The position numbers and the translations under genes were made by a program. DNA of 64,000 bases from Defluviimonas sp. SAOS-178_SWC (GTDB lineage Bacteria; Pseudomonadota; Alphaproteobacteria; Rhodobacterales; Rhodobacteraceae): contig NZ_CP156081.1 in NCBI RefSeq assembly GCF_039830135.1, positions 2,590,001 through 2,654,000 on the forward strand, in the 5' to 3' direction. Shown here in pieces: positions 1-9,390 of this stretch; the first letter of the stretch is position 1; the number at the start of each line of letters is the position of its first letter. The notes beneath the pieces are model-generated. The model was not told where the DNA came from, made no database searches, and worked only from the letters and a program-made list of their open reading frames with translations.

Positions 1-242
1 CGGCAGCGATAGGAGCCGGGGAACTTGTGCTCCTTCTCCTCGATCCGCTGCACGAGGCCGAGAATGTCGTCTGTCCCGGCACCGAGCGCATGGGGGGCCA
101 CCTGGCGGTGGAGGATCTGGGCGGTGATGTCGGCATTGTAGGTGGAGCACTGGCCCCAACCGATGGCGCCGTCCTCGGCGGTGATGCGCGTGAAGCAGAC
201 GAATTCGTTACTAAAGGTCTCGACGCACGAGATCTTCACCAT
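1..242 (-). CDS. Mandelate racemase/muconate lactonizing enzyme family protein (partial, N-terminal 80 codons)
   Basis: The reading frame opens at an ATG at 242 and runs off the left edge, so only the N-terminal capping domain is visible. The residues [18 protein letters not shown] fit the MR/MLE N-terminal domain, where an acidic turn is followed by a Gly-Trp-Gly strand. Members of the enolase superfamily abstract an alpha proton from a carboxylate substrate using Mg2+; the catalytic barrel lies outside the window, so the substrate cannot be read. A purine-rich Shine-Dalgarno (GGGGGGAG) precedes the ATG. The gene follows the HpsN-like dehydrogenase in the same direction after a 223-base gap that contains a palindrome, so it may have its own promoter and take part in catabolism of a related substrate. 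Confidence 0.75.
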   Translation of the reverse strand, partial: MVKISCVETFSNEFVCFTRITAEDGAIGWGQCSTYNADITAQILHRQVAPHALGAGTDDILGLVQRIEEKEHKFPGSYRC

Positions 243-391
243 CCAGCCCCGCTCCCCCCTTATGTCCGTCATGTGCCGGTCTCACCGGCCTCGAGCGCCT
301 TATCCCATAACGTCTAGGCTGCGACGATTTGGCGCCAACTCTGAAAACCGACGATAGACATAGCGTTTGCGACATCAAGGAAATTTTTGTT

Positions 392-407
392 GATTGACTG
401 GTCAATC
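392..407. promoter_or_regulatory. Perfect 7-2-7 palindrome upstream of the MR/MLE gene, candidate operator
   Basis: GATTGAC and GTCAATC flank a TG dinucleotide as a perfect inverted repeat, about 150 bases before the MR/MLE start. GntR/FadR-type regulators often bind short palindromes of the GTC-N-GAC or GAC-N-GTC kind, so an operator for such a regulator is plausible. No GntR gene is present in the window. Confidence 0.4.
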
Positions 408-465
408 TAAAGAATTTGCCGCGCAAGGCCCGCAAAACATTCGGAACATCCGCTCTTTCGGCAGA

Positions 466-1785
466 TCAGACGGACGAACCGGGCGTGGCGCCGAGGTCAA
501 AGCGCTCGCCGGGAAATGCTTTCTCCAGCCGCAGATCGGCGGAACGGGCATGACCTTCCATCCCCTCGTGCCGCGAGATCCGGGCAGTGACGGCGGCCAG
601 ATCGCGAAGCGCCTCGGGCGAAACCTCCTGCCAGGTGACGGCCCTGAGGAACTTGTGCACCGACAACCCGCCGGTATAGCGCGCCGCGCCCGATGTCGGC
701 AGCACATGGTTGGTGCCCGCCGCCTTGTCGCCGAAGGCGACGGTCGTCGCCGCCCCGAGGAAGAGCGACCCGTAGGCCCGAAGCCGCCCCCGCCACCAGC
801 CGAGATCGGCGGCCTGCACATGCAGATGCTCGGGCGCGATCCGGTCGGCATGCGCCGCCATCTCCTCGCGCGTATCGCACAGAACGACCTCGCCGCGCCC
901 CGACCAGGCGGCAGCGGCGGCGGTCCGGTTCGGCTCCGGCAGGCTCGCGATGCAAGCCGGCACCCGCGCCATCACCGACTCCGCCAGATCGGCACTGTCG
1001 GTCACCAGCCAGACCGGAGAGGTCGGCCCGTGCTCGGCCTGTCCGACGAGGTCCGCCGCCACCAGATCGGCGTCGGCTCCGGCATCGGCGATCACCATGC
1101 TGTCGGTCGGCCCCGCCACCATGTCGATGCCGACACGGCCGAAGAGCTGGCGCTTGGCCTCGGCGACATAGGCGTTGCCGGGCCCGACGAGGATATCGGC
1201 GGGCGGCAGGCCAAACTGGCCGAAAGCCATCGCCGCGATCCCCTGCACGCCGCCGAGCGCAAGCACCGCGTCCGCGCCGCAAAGGTCGAGTGCGTAAAGG
1301 ATCGCCGGCGGAATGCCCGTGCCGGGGCGCGGCGGCGTGGCGGTGGCGATATGGGCGACACCGGCGACCTTCGCGGTCGTCACGGTCATCAGCGCCGAGG
1401 CGATATGACTGTAGCGCCCGCCCGGCACATAGGCACCGGCGGCGGCGATCGGGATCAGCCGTTGCCCGACCTTGAGGCCGGGTCGCAATTCCACCTCCGT
1501 CTCCCGGCAACTCGCGAGCTGGGCGCGGGCGAAGGCGGCGATGTTGTCATGCGCGTAGCGGATGTCGTCTTTCAGTCGCTCCGGCACCGCCGCGGATGCG
1601 GCCTCGATCTCGGCGCGCGGGATGACCGCTGGGCCGGTCCAGCCGTCGAGCTGCTCGGCATAGTGGCAGGTGACCGTCTCGCCGCCCGCCTCGATCTCGG
1701 CCAGGATCCGCGCCACCGTGACTTGAACCTCGGCCGTGAGCGAGGCTTGCTCTGCCGCCGCCTGCTTGAAAAATCTGACACTCAT
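466..1785 (-). CDS. Histidinol dehydrogenase family protein, HpsN-like (sulfopropanediol 3-dehydrogenase type)
   Basis: This 439-residue protein belongs to the NAD-dependent, zinc-requiring histidinol dehydrogenase family. The zinc ligands Gln249, His252, Asp353 and His412 and the catalytic pair Glu319-His320 are all present (GQAEHG, APEHLH, FGDKAAGTNH). The genes around it are not histidine biosynthesis genes but a LysR regulator, an MR/MLE enzyme and a sulfite dehydrogenase. That context suggests an HpsN-type enzyme, which oxidises (R)-2,3-dihydroxypropane-1-sulfonate to sulfolactate with two NAD+. The substrate is inferred; it could act on another polyol or amino alcohol. The ATG at 1785 is preferred over an in-frame GTG at 1794 because GGGTGG sits at Shine-Dalgarno distance from the ATG. 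Confidence 0.75.
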   Translation of the reverse strand: MSVRFFKQAAAEQASLTAEVQVTVARILAEIEAGGETVTCHYAEQLDGWTGPAVIPRAEIEAASAAVPERLKDDIRYAHDNIAAFARAQLASCRETEVELRPGLKVGQRLIPIAAAGAYVPGGRYSHIASALMTVTTAKVAGVAHIATATPPRPGTGIPPAILYALDLCGADAVLALGGVQGIAAMAFGQFGLPPADILVGPGNAYVAEAKRQLFGRVGIDMVAGPTDSMVIADAGADADLVAADLVGQAEHGPTSPVWLVTDSADLAESVMARVPACIASLPEPNRTAAAAAWSGRGEVVLCDTREEMAAHADRIAPEHLHVQAADLGWWRGRLRAYGSLFLGAATTVAFGDKAAGTNHVLPTSGAARYTGGLSVHKFLRAVTWQEVSPEALRDLAAVTARISRHEGMEGHARSADLRLEKAFPGERFDLGATPGSSV

Positions 1786-1886
1786 GACAGCCACCCACTC
1801 CCGTCTTTGCCTCGAACGGCCTTGACCGGACCTCCCATCAGGTTCAACTTTCCGAAAGGTCCACCCGTCTGCCGCCCCGGAGCGCC
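1786..1886. promoter_or_regulatory. Divergent promoter region between the HpsN-like gene and the LysR gene
   Basis: The 101-base spacer separates two divergent starts, the usual position for a LysR-type operator. It contains GGACCT at 1828-1833 and AGGTCC at 1857-1862 as a spaced inverted repeat, and CTTTC-C-GAAAG at 1848-1858. Either could be the LysR recognition site; no clear -10/-35 pair was identified. Confidence 0.4.
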
Positions 1887-2852
1887 ATGCTCGCCAAAGG
1901 CATCACCCTGCGCGCGCTCGAGCTTTTCGAGGCGATCGCCCGCACCGGCACCGTCGCGGACGGCGCCCGGGCCGTGGGGCTTAGCCTGCCCGCCGCCTCG
2001 CAGCAATTGTCGAACCTCGAAACCTCGCTCGGCACCGTGGTCTTCGACCGCGCCCACCGGCCCTTGGGCCTGACTCCGGCGGGGCGCATTCTCCTCCACC
2101 GCGCGCAGGCGGCGCTGAGCCAGATCCGCCAAGCGCAGGCGGAATTGACCGTGCTCGACATCTCGCATCTGAAAAGCCTCAGGCTGGGCGTCATCGACGA
2201 TTTCGATACCGAGATCACGCCGAACCTCGTGATCGCGCTCGCGAAGAACCTGCGCAATTGCGACTTCCACCTGACCACGGCGCCAAGCCACGACCTGACC
2301 GCGATGCTGGCCGCCCGGACGCTCGACATCGCCGTCGCGGCCGCGCCGCAGGATGCGCTGGCCGGGATCCGCGAACATCGGCTTCTGCGCGATCCCTACC
2401 TCCTCGCCGTTCCGCGCGGGTTCGGGTTGCCGAAGGGCGGGGACATGGCCGCGCTCGCCGCATTGCCGCTCCTGCGCTATGACCGGACCCAGTTCATGGG
2501 CCGCCAGATCGAGGCGCATCTCGCGCGCCACCGGATCACCCTGCCTGACCGGTTCGAAATCGACAGCAACCAGTCGATCATGGCGCTGGTTGCCAGCGGC
2601 ACCGGGTTCTCGATCACCACGCCGCTGGCGCTTCTCCGCGCCAAGGCGTTTCTCGGTCAGGTCGATATCCACCCGCTGCCGCTCGCCGCGATGTCGCGGA
2701 CCATCTCGCTCTTCGCGCCGACCGACCAGCGCGACGACGTCGCGACCGAGATCGCGCGCACCCTGCGGGCGACAATGGCGACACGTCTGATCGCGCCGAT
2801 GCAGGACCTCGCCCCCTGGCTCGGCGACAGCTTCGCCGTCATTCCTGCCTAG
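1887..2852 (+). CDS. LysR family transcriptional regulator
   Basis: The 321-residue protein has the classic LysR layout. An N-terminal winged helix-turn-helix spans about residues 5-64 (LRALELFEAIARTG, then SLPAASQQLSNLE and LTPAGR), a linker helix follows, and a periplasmic-binding-protein-like effector domain runs from about residue 95 to 300. It is transcribed away from the HpsN-like gene, so it probably controls that gene and perhaps the MR/MLE gene, with a substrate-derived metabolite as co-inducer. GGAG lies five to six bases before the ATG. The effector is unknown. Confidence 0.9.
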   Translation: MLAKGITLRALELFEAIARTGTVADGARAVGLSLPAASQQLSNLETSLGTVVFDRAHRPLGLTPAGRILLHRAQAALSQIRQAQAELTVLDISHLKSLRLGVIDDFDTEITPNLVIALAKNLRNCDFHLTTAPSHDLTAMLAARTLDIAVAAAPQDALAGIREHRLLRDPYLLAVPRGFGLPKGGDMAALAALPLLRYDRTQFMGRQIEAHLARHRITLPDRFEIDSNQSIMALVASGTGFSITTPLALLRAKAFLGQVDIHPLPLAAMSRTISLFAPTDQRDDVATEIARTLRATMATRLIAPMQDLAPWLGDSFAVIPA

Positions 2853-3024
2853 ACCCGCGATCACGCCCCCTCCACCGCCCGACAAACCCGCGCGGACGAT
2901 TGGCAGTGGGAAGCCCCTGTCAGGCAAGAACTGCCCGTCGGGTTTCGCAAGATCGAAGGTCGGATTTCGAAAAGTGGAATTGCAGCGCATCGGGCGGGCG
3001 GCATAAGCCGCGTCTCAGACCGTC

Positions 3025-3900
3025 CTAGCGCTGACCGTAATAGAGGCCGACGACATGCTCCGCCTCGGCGAAGAAGAGCCAGCGGGCAACGAACGCCCCG
3101 GCGAGATGAACCACGAAGACAGTCGCCATGAACGGCAGGATCGGCGGCAGGACGAGCAGGCCCAGGAACGGCAACAGCGCCGCGAGGACGACCGCGATCA
3201 CCCTGAGCCGCCTCGCATGGCGGCGCCCGACGACATGGATCATCTCTCGCGTCAGGTAGTTCGGCCCGGTATGGGCGGGTGCGAACTGACGGACAGCGCC
3301 CCCCTTGCCAAGCCCCGTCGCGGTCGAGAGCGTCTGGCCTGCCGCCGCGAAGCGTCCGTCCCCGATCCGGAAGGCAACGATCAGGAGCAACCCGAGGACG
3401 AGGCAGGCCAGCGCCGCGATGGGCACCTGTCCGCTGAGGATCGCGCCCGATACCGTGGCGAAGGTGAGGAACAGCGCCGGCGTCGTCCAGTGGTTCCAGC
3501 GCGGCACCGTCTTCAACTGCGCATAGATCATCGACGTCGACACCACGGCTAAAAGGCAGGCCAGCGCGCCGATGGCCCCGAAATGCCCCGGCAGCCCGCC
3601 GCCCATGATCGCCGCCAGCGCCACCGGCGCGAGAAGCAGAAGCGCCCCCGCCGAGGCCCACGCCTCGCGGCTGAGCCAGCTTGTCCGCCACTGGGTAAAG
3701 GCCCGAAGCGCCCGCGCCGGATTGCCGAGATGGAAGGTCGAGGCCAAAAGACCCGCCACGCTCAGTCCGTAGCCAACGCCCCAAAGCAGGAACGCCGCTG
3801 CCCCGTAGACCTCGACCGCGCCGAGTGCGAGGAAGGCCAGAAGGCCGAAGCCCGCACCGGAAAGAACCGTAAAGACGATGACGGAGGGGGCGGGATGCAT
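3025..3900 (-). CDS. soeC: Membrane anchor subunit of a DMSO-reductase-family enzyme, probable SoeC
   Basis: This 291-residue protein is almost entirely hydrophobic, with about eight candidate membrane helices, and matches the DmsC/NrfD type of quinone-interacting anchor. It is the last gene of soeABC: its ATG overlaps the soeB stop as TGATG, which implies translational coupling and marks the start chosen here over an upstream in-frame alternative. In SoeABC enzymes the anchor passes electrons from sulfite oxidation in the cytoplasm to the membrane quinone pool. Generic DmsC is the alternative assignment; the sulfonate genes nearby favour SoeC. Confidence 0.78.
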   Translation of the reverse strand: MHPAPSVIVFTVLSGAGFGLLAFLALGAVEVYGAAAFLLWGVGYGLSVAGLLASTFHLGNPARALRAFTQWRTSWLSREAWASAGALLLLAPVALAAIMGGGLPGHFGAIGALACLLAVVSTSMIYAQLKTVPRWNHWTTPALFLTFATVSGAILSGQVPIAALACLVLGLLLIVAFRIGDGRFAAAGQTLSTATGLGKGGAVRQFAPAHTGPNYLTREMIHVVGRRHARRLRVIAVVLAALLPFLGLLVLPPILPFMATVFVVHLAGAFVARWLFFAEAEHVVGLYYGQR

Positions 3901-4634
3901 CAGAACTTCTCCAGAAGCCGGTCGAGCCACCCGGCGAACCCGGTCTCGGGACCATCGCTGAGCGGCTCCAGTGCCGCCTCGGGGCGTGCGCCCTTGGGCC
4001 GTGGCGGCAGGTATTTGTTGACTGGCTTCGTCCCCATGTCCGGCATCAGGTCATAGCCGCCGCGCTCCGCCACCAACCGGCTGACAGCGCTGTCCGGGTC
4101 GCCGAGATCGCCGAAATGCCGCGCGCCGGTCGGGCAGGTCCGGACGCAGGCCGGGACGCGGTCCGCCTCGGGCAGGTTCTCGTTGTAGATCCGGTCGACG
4201 CAGAGCGTGCATTTCTTCATCACCCCGGCCGAGGGGTCGAGTTCGCGCGCACCGTAGGGACAGGCCCAGGCGCAAAGCCCGCAGCCGATGCAGGCATCCT
4301 CGTTGACCAGCACGATCCCGTCCTCGGCGCGCTTGTAGCTCGCGCCGGTCGGGCAGACGGTGACGCAGGGCGCGTCTTCGCAGTGCAAGCACGAACGCGG
4401 GAAGTTGACGATCTCGGCCGGCCCGGTCGCGGGTGTCACCTCATAGCCGTGAACCCGGTTGAGGAACGTCCCGCAAGGCGTTGATCCGTAAGCATCCTGA
4501 TCGGAAAGCGGCGCACCGTACGCCTGATCGTTCCAGCCCTTGCAGGCCGTGACGCAAGCCTGACAGCCGACACAGGTGTCGAGGTCGATGACCAGCCCGA
4601 GTTTCTTCGCGGATGGCGGCGGAAGCGCGGTCAT
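3900..4634 (-). CDS. soeB: Four-cluster [4Fe-4S] ferredoxin subunit, probable SoeB
   Basis: The 244-residue protein carries sixteen cysteines in four groups (21/24/27/31, 82/85/90/94, 115/118/121/125 and 142/145/163/167), the pattern of DmsB/PsrB/SoeB subunits that hold four [4Fe-4S] clusters. It would relay electrons from the molybdenum subunit to the membrane anchor. There is no signal peptide, as expected for a cytoplasmic subunit. It starts inside the soeA stop (ATGA, four-base overlap) and ends in the soeC start, so the three genes are tightly coupled. Confidence 0.85.
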   Translation of the reverse strand: MTALPPPSAKKLGLVIDLDTCVGCQACVTACKGWNDQAYGAPLSDQDAYGSTPCGTFLNRVHGYEVTPATGPAEIVNFPRSCLHCEDAPCVTVCPTGASYKRAEDGIVLVNEDACIGCGLCAWACPYGARELDPSAGVMKKCTLCVDRIYNENLPEADRVPACVRTCPTGARHFGDLGDPDSAVSRLVAERGGYDLMPDMGTKPVNKYLPPRPKGARPEAALEPLSDGPETGFAGWLDRLLEKF

Positions 4635-7417
4635 GGCCCGTTTCTCCGCGCCGGCGGCACCGGCGATGCAAGCGGCGGGAAGGCCGGCTGTGCCTCATCC
4701 GGCGACGCCACCTTTTCGATCCGCACGCGAAGGTCGAACCACGCGGCCTGACCGGTGATCGGATCGGAATTCGACCAGCGTAGACCGTCGCCCTTTTCCG
4801 GCAGAAGTTCGTGGATCAGGTGGTTGAGAAGAAAGCCTTTCGTGGCTTCCGGCGCGGCGGGATCGAGGGCCCATGCGCCCTTCCGCTTGCCGATCGCGTT
4901 CCACGTCCAGATCGTGTTGTCGTTGAGCGCCGCCATATGCGCGACCGGCACCGTGATCTCTCCGCTGGGCGAGGTCACACGCGCCCAGTCGCCATCGCGG
5001 AACCCGTGTGCCTGCCAGAGCTTCGTCGGCAGGTAGAGCGGATTGACCCCGTGGATCTGCCTCAGCCAGGCGTTCTGGGAACCCCAGGAATGATACATCG
5101 CCATCGGCCGCTGCGTCAGGGCATGGACCGGATAGGCCGCCCCTGCCGCCTCGCCGAAAGGCTCGTACCAGATCGGCAGCGGGTCCATCGTCGCTTTCAG
5201 TCGGTCGCGCAGGTGTTCCGGCGGCTGGCGCTCACCGTGCCCTTCGGCCGCGAGGCGGAAGCGCTGCAACGGCTCCGACCAGAGCGAGAAGAGATAGGGC
5301 TGCGGCTTGTCATAGAAGCCGAGCGCGACAGCCCAGTCTTGGTAGGCGGCGTTCCACGGTTTGAAATAGGTGGCCTCGTCCGGGATATGCTCCACACAGA
5401 ACCCGCCATTGGCGATATAGCGCTGAAGCTGGTCCGGGTTCGGCGCCCCGCGCCCGACCTGATCGCCCGCGCCGCGCCAGCCCATCAGCGGGCCAACGCC
5501 CGGCCGGCGCTCATGCCGGACCATGTAATCCGCGTAATCCCGGTACCTTGCGCGCCCTTCTTCATCCACGAAACCCGGCAGGCCGAGCCGCGCGCCAAGA
5601 TCGACCAGCACCGACTGGAAGCCGCGCACATCGCGGTCGGGCTCCACCACCGGCCAGCGGATCGCGTCCGCCGCCGCCTCCGCCTCGCAGATCGGGCGAT
5701 CCAGCAAGGATATGCAGTCGTGCCGTTCCAGATAGGTCGTATCGGGCAGGATCAGATCGGCATAGGCCACCATCTCGGACGCATAGGCATCGGAATAGAT
5801 GATGCGGGGAATCCGGTATTCGCCGTCCTCGTCCGTGTCGGTCAGCATCTCCATGACCGAGGCCGTGTTCATGGAAGAGTTCCATGACATGTTGGCCATG
5901 TAGAGCAGGAGCGTGTCGATTCGGTAGGGATCGCCGGCATGGGCGTTCGGGATGACCATGTGCATCAGCCCATGCGCCGACAGCGGGTTTTCCCATGTGA
6001 AGGCCTTGTCGATCCGCGCCGGGCTGCCGTCGGGCTTGAACGCCAGTTGCTCGGGCCCCTGCACGAAGCCCAGATGCGGCCCGGCCAGCGGCTTTCCCGG
6101 CACGCAGGCGCAATGCGGTGTCGGGTGCGCCTCCACCGGTTTCGGATAGGGCGGCTTGAAGCGGAAGCCGCCGGGCGTCTCGACCGAGCCGATGAGGATT
6201 TGCAGAAGATGCAGGGCGCGGGCCGTCTGAAAGCCGTTCGAATGGGCCGAGATACCGCGCATGGCGTGGAACGCCACGGGTCGGCCCACCATCCGTTCGT
6301 GACGGTCCCCCCGGAAATCCGTCCAGGCCCGGTCGAGCACCACCGGCGCGTCGAAGGCAGCATGGGCAATCTCGGCCGCGAGGCCCCGGATGCGGCCGGC
6401 CGCGATACCGGTGCGTTCGGCCACCGCTTCCGGCGCATAATCGTCCGACAGGTAGCGTTCGGCGAGATGCTGGAAGACCGTGCGGCAGCCCTTGTAGGTC
6501 GCGGCCAGATCGGGGGTCACACCCGTCCTGTCGAAAGGCGCGGGCTTGCCCGTGGTCCGGTCGATGACCAGAAGCTTGCCATCCTTGTCGCGCAAGAGAA
6601 GCCCCTGCCCCGGCCCCTCCGCCGCATCGACCAGACAGGGCGCGTTAGTGAACCGGGCGAGGTAGTCGAGGTCGATCTTGCCGGCCTTCAGAAGCTCATG
6701 GATGAGCGAGAGGATCAGCAATCCGTCCGTCCCCGGCGTGATCCCGTACCAGTCGTCGGCCACACCGTTATAGCCGGTGCGGATCGGGTTCACCCCGATC
6801 ACCCGCGCACCGCGTTTCTTCAGCTTGCCGATACCGATCTTGATCGGGTTCGAATCGTGGTCCTCCGCCACGCCGAAGAGGATGAAGAGCTTCGCCAAGT
6901 CCCAGTCGGGCTGGCCGAATTCCCAGAACGCGCCGCCCATCGTGTAGATGCCGGCCGCCGCCATGTTGACCGAGCAGAACCCGCCATGCGCCGCGTAGTT
7001 CGGTGTGCCGAAGCCTTGGGCCCAGAAGCTCGTGAAGCTCTGCGACTGGTCGCGGCCGGTGAAGAAGGCGAGTTTCTCCGGCGCCGCCTCGCGCAGCGGT
7101 TTCAGCCAGCCGACGGCGATCTCAAGCGCCTCGTCCCAGCCGATCTCCTCGAACGCGCCCGACCCGCGCGGGCCGACCCGCTTCAACGGCGCGCGAAGCC
7201 GGGAGGGCGCCGTCACCTGCATGATCCCCGACGCCCCCTTGGCGCAGAGGACGCCCTTGTTCACCGGGTGGTCGCGGTTGCCCTCGATATAGGAAACCTT
7301 GCCCGATTTCAGGTGCACGTTGATGCCGCAGCGGCAGGCGCACATGTAGCAGGTGGTCTTGCGCACCTCGTCCGACACTTTGGGAGATGTGTCCAGCTTC
7401 GGTTCCTGAAAGCCCAT
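4631..7417 (-). CDS. soeA: Molybdopterin oxidoreductase catalytic subunit, probable sulfite dehydrogenase SoeA
   Basis: The 928-residue catalytic subunit belongs to the DMSO reductase family and binds bis-MGD molybdenum. An N-terminal [4Fe-4S] motif is formed by Cys23, Cys26, Cys30 and Cys58 (CYMCACRCG). The molybdopterin domain follows, with a dinucleotide-binding C-terminal domain near residues 800-920. No twin-arginine signal is present, so the enzyme should be cytoplasmic. That separates SoeA from the exported DmsA/PsrA types and fits oxidation of sulfite released inside the cell. The ATG at 7417 was chosen because the longer frame has no family similarity upstream. Sulfite as substrate is inferred from xsc and the exporter upstream; thiosulfate or polysulfide reductase is less likely. 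Confidence 0.82.
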   Translation of the reverse strand: MGFQEPKLDTSPKVSDEVRKTTCYMCACRCGINVHLKSGKVSYIEGNRDHPVNKGVLCAKGASGIMQVTAPSRLRAPLKRVGPRGSGAFEEIGWDEALEIAVGWLKPLREAAPEKLAFFTGRDQSQSFTSFWAQGFGTPNYAAHGGFCSVNMAAAGIYTMGGAFWEFGQPDWDLAKLFILFGVAEDHDSNPIKIGIGKLKKRGARVIGVNPIRTGYNGVADDWYGITPGTDGLLILSLIHELLKAGKIDLDYLARFTNAPCLVDAAEGPGQGLLLRDKDGKLLVIDRTTGKPAPFDRTGVTPDLAATYKGCRTVFQHLAERYLSDDYAPEAVAERTGIAAGRIRGLAAEIAHAAFDAPVVLDRAWTDFRGDRHERMVGRPVAFHAMRGISAHSNGFQTARALHLLQILIGSVETPGGFRFKPPYPKPVEAHPTPHCACVPGKPLAGPHLGFVQGPEQLAFKPDGSPARIDKAFTWENPLSAHGLMHMVIPNAHAGDPYRIDTLLLYMANMSWNSSMNTASVMEMLTDTDEDGEYRIPRIIYSDAYASEMVAYADLILPDTTYLERHDCISLLDRPICEAEAAADAIRWPVVEPDRDVRGFQSVLVDLGARLGLPGFVDEEGRARYRDYADYMVRHERRPGVGPLMGWRGAGDQVGRGAPNPDQLQRYIANGGFCVEHIPDEATYFKPWNAAYQDWAVALGFYDKPQPYLFSLWSEPLQRFRLAAEGHGERQPPEHLRDRLKATMDPLPIWYEPFGEAAGAAYPVHALTQRPMAMYHSWGSQNAWLRQIHGVNPLYLPTKLWQAHGFRDGDWARVTSPSGEITVPVAHMAALNDNTIWTWNAIGKRKGAWALDPAAPEATKGFLLNHLIHELLPEKGDGLRWSNSDPITGQAAWFDLRVRIEKVASPDEAQPAFPPLASPVPPARRNGP

Positions 7418-7439
7418 TTCGTTCCCTAACCCTGTCCGC

Positions 7440-7459
7440 AGGCGGAACGTTCTCCGCCT
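7440..7459. promoter_or_regulatory. Inverted repeat between ackA and soeA
   Basis: AGGCGGA and TCCGCCT form a perfect seven-base stem with a six-base loop, about 23 bases before the soeA start. No T-tract follows on the minus strand, so it is more likely an mRNA structure or operator than a strong terminator. The 82-base spacer shows no convincing separate promoter, and soeABC may be co-transcribed with xsc-tauE-ackA. Confidence 0.35.
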
Positions 7460-7499
7460 TAGTCGCGCGATGCAACCCCGTTGTCTCGCAAGGCCGCGC

Positions 7500-8642
<1,143 letters not shown>

Positions 8643-8643
8643 C

Positions 8644-9390
8644 TCAGATCACAGATTTCAGAAGACCGAGAACCGCCAGGATCGCCAGCAGTCCGATGGC
8701 GAGGCGACGGAAGCTCGTCGGCGCCGATTTGCTGAAGCGGAAACTGCCGAAATGATTGCCGATGAGCAGGAGCGGCAAGGCGACGGCGCAGGCGACAAGG
8801 GTGTCCCGCGTGATCAGGCCCGCATGCAACAGGACCGGCAGCGACAGAAGGTCGAGGATGGCGAAATAGGCGATGAGCGTGGCGCGGAAGATCCGTGGCG
8901 GAATCGGCTGGGCCGAAAAGACGGCCGCGACCGGCAGGCCCGCCATCGCCGCGCCGTTCGCGACGCCCGACGCGAAGCCGAGAACGGCATTCGGCCAGCC
9001 GCGCACCTCGCGGGTGGTGTGCCATCCGGCAAGAAGCACGCCGCACATCACCAGGATGAAGAGCGAGATCGCGACGCGGGACGCGTCGAGCCCGATCGCG
9101 ATCAGCCCGTGCACCCCGATCGGCAGGCCGATGGCCGCGCCGGCGAGAAGAAGGCCGACGCGCCGCCAGTCGATATCCCTGGCAATGCCCTTCGCGGCCT
9201 GGAGCGTCATGACCACCTCGCAGAACAGCGCGACGGCGACCGCATTCAGGGGGTCGCTGACCAGCCCCGTCGCCACCACCACGAGCGCCGAAAAGCCGAA
9301 GCCGGAGAACCCCCTGACGATCGCCGCGATCAGGACCGCCGCCAGAAGGAACGCCGCTGCCTCCGGCGAGAGGCCGAAGGGAAGCGCCAT
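8644..9390 (-). CDS. TauE/SafE family (DUF81) anion exporter, probable sulfite exporter
   Basis: The 248-residue protein is a polytopic membrane protein with the Gly-Phe-rich N-terminal helix of the TauE/SafE family (RGFSGFGFSALVVVATG) and a second half-repeat. TauE-type proteins are thought to export sulfite, sulfate or organosulfonates. Its ATG overlaps the xsc stop as TGATG, so it is translationally coupled to the sulfite-producing enzyme. Together with SoeABC it gives the cell two outlets for toxic sulfite. The exact anion is inferred from context. Confidence 0.82.
   Translation of the reverse strand: MALPFGLSPEAAAFLLAAVLIAAIVRGFSGFGFSALVVVATGLVSDPLNAVAVALFCEVVMTLQAAKGIARDIDWRRVGLLLAGAAIGLPIGVHGLIAIGLDASRVAISLFILVMCGVLLAGWHTTREVRGWPNAVLGFASGVANGAAMAGLPVAAVFSAQPIPPRIFRATLIAYFAILDLLSLPVLLHAGLITRDTLVACAVALPLLLIGNHFGSFRFSKSAPTSFRRLAIGLLAILAVLGLLKSVI

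Noticed and set aside
394..2073. Long plus-strand frame of 559 codons opposite the HpsN-like gene
   Set aside because: It is the antisense shadow of a conserved enzyme gene in GC-rich DNA, rich in Arg/Gly/Pro and without family features.
6840..6860. GGTTCGAATC, resembling a tRNA T-loop
   Set aside because: It lies inside conserved soeA coding sequence with no acceptor stem or anticodon arm around it.
7385..7400. CTGGACACAT on the minus strand near the soeA start, resembling a TauR half-site
   Set aside because: It is a single copy inside codons 8-11 of soeA without a partner at 22-23 bases.
4811..7429. Long plus-strand frames opposite soeA
   Set aside because: They mirror soeA codons and lack domains and ribosome-binding sites; soeA has intact cofactor motifs.
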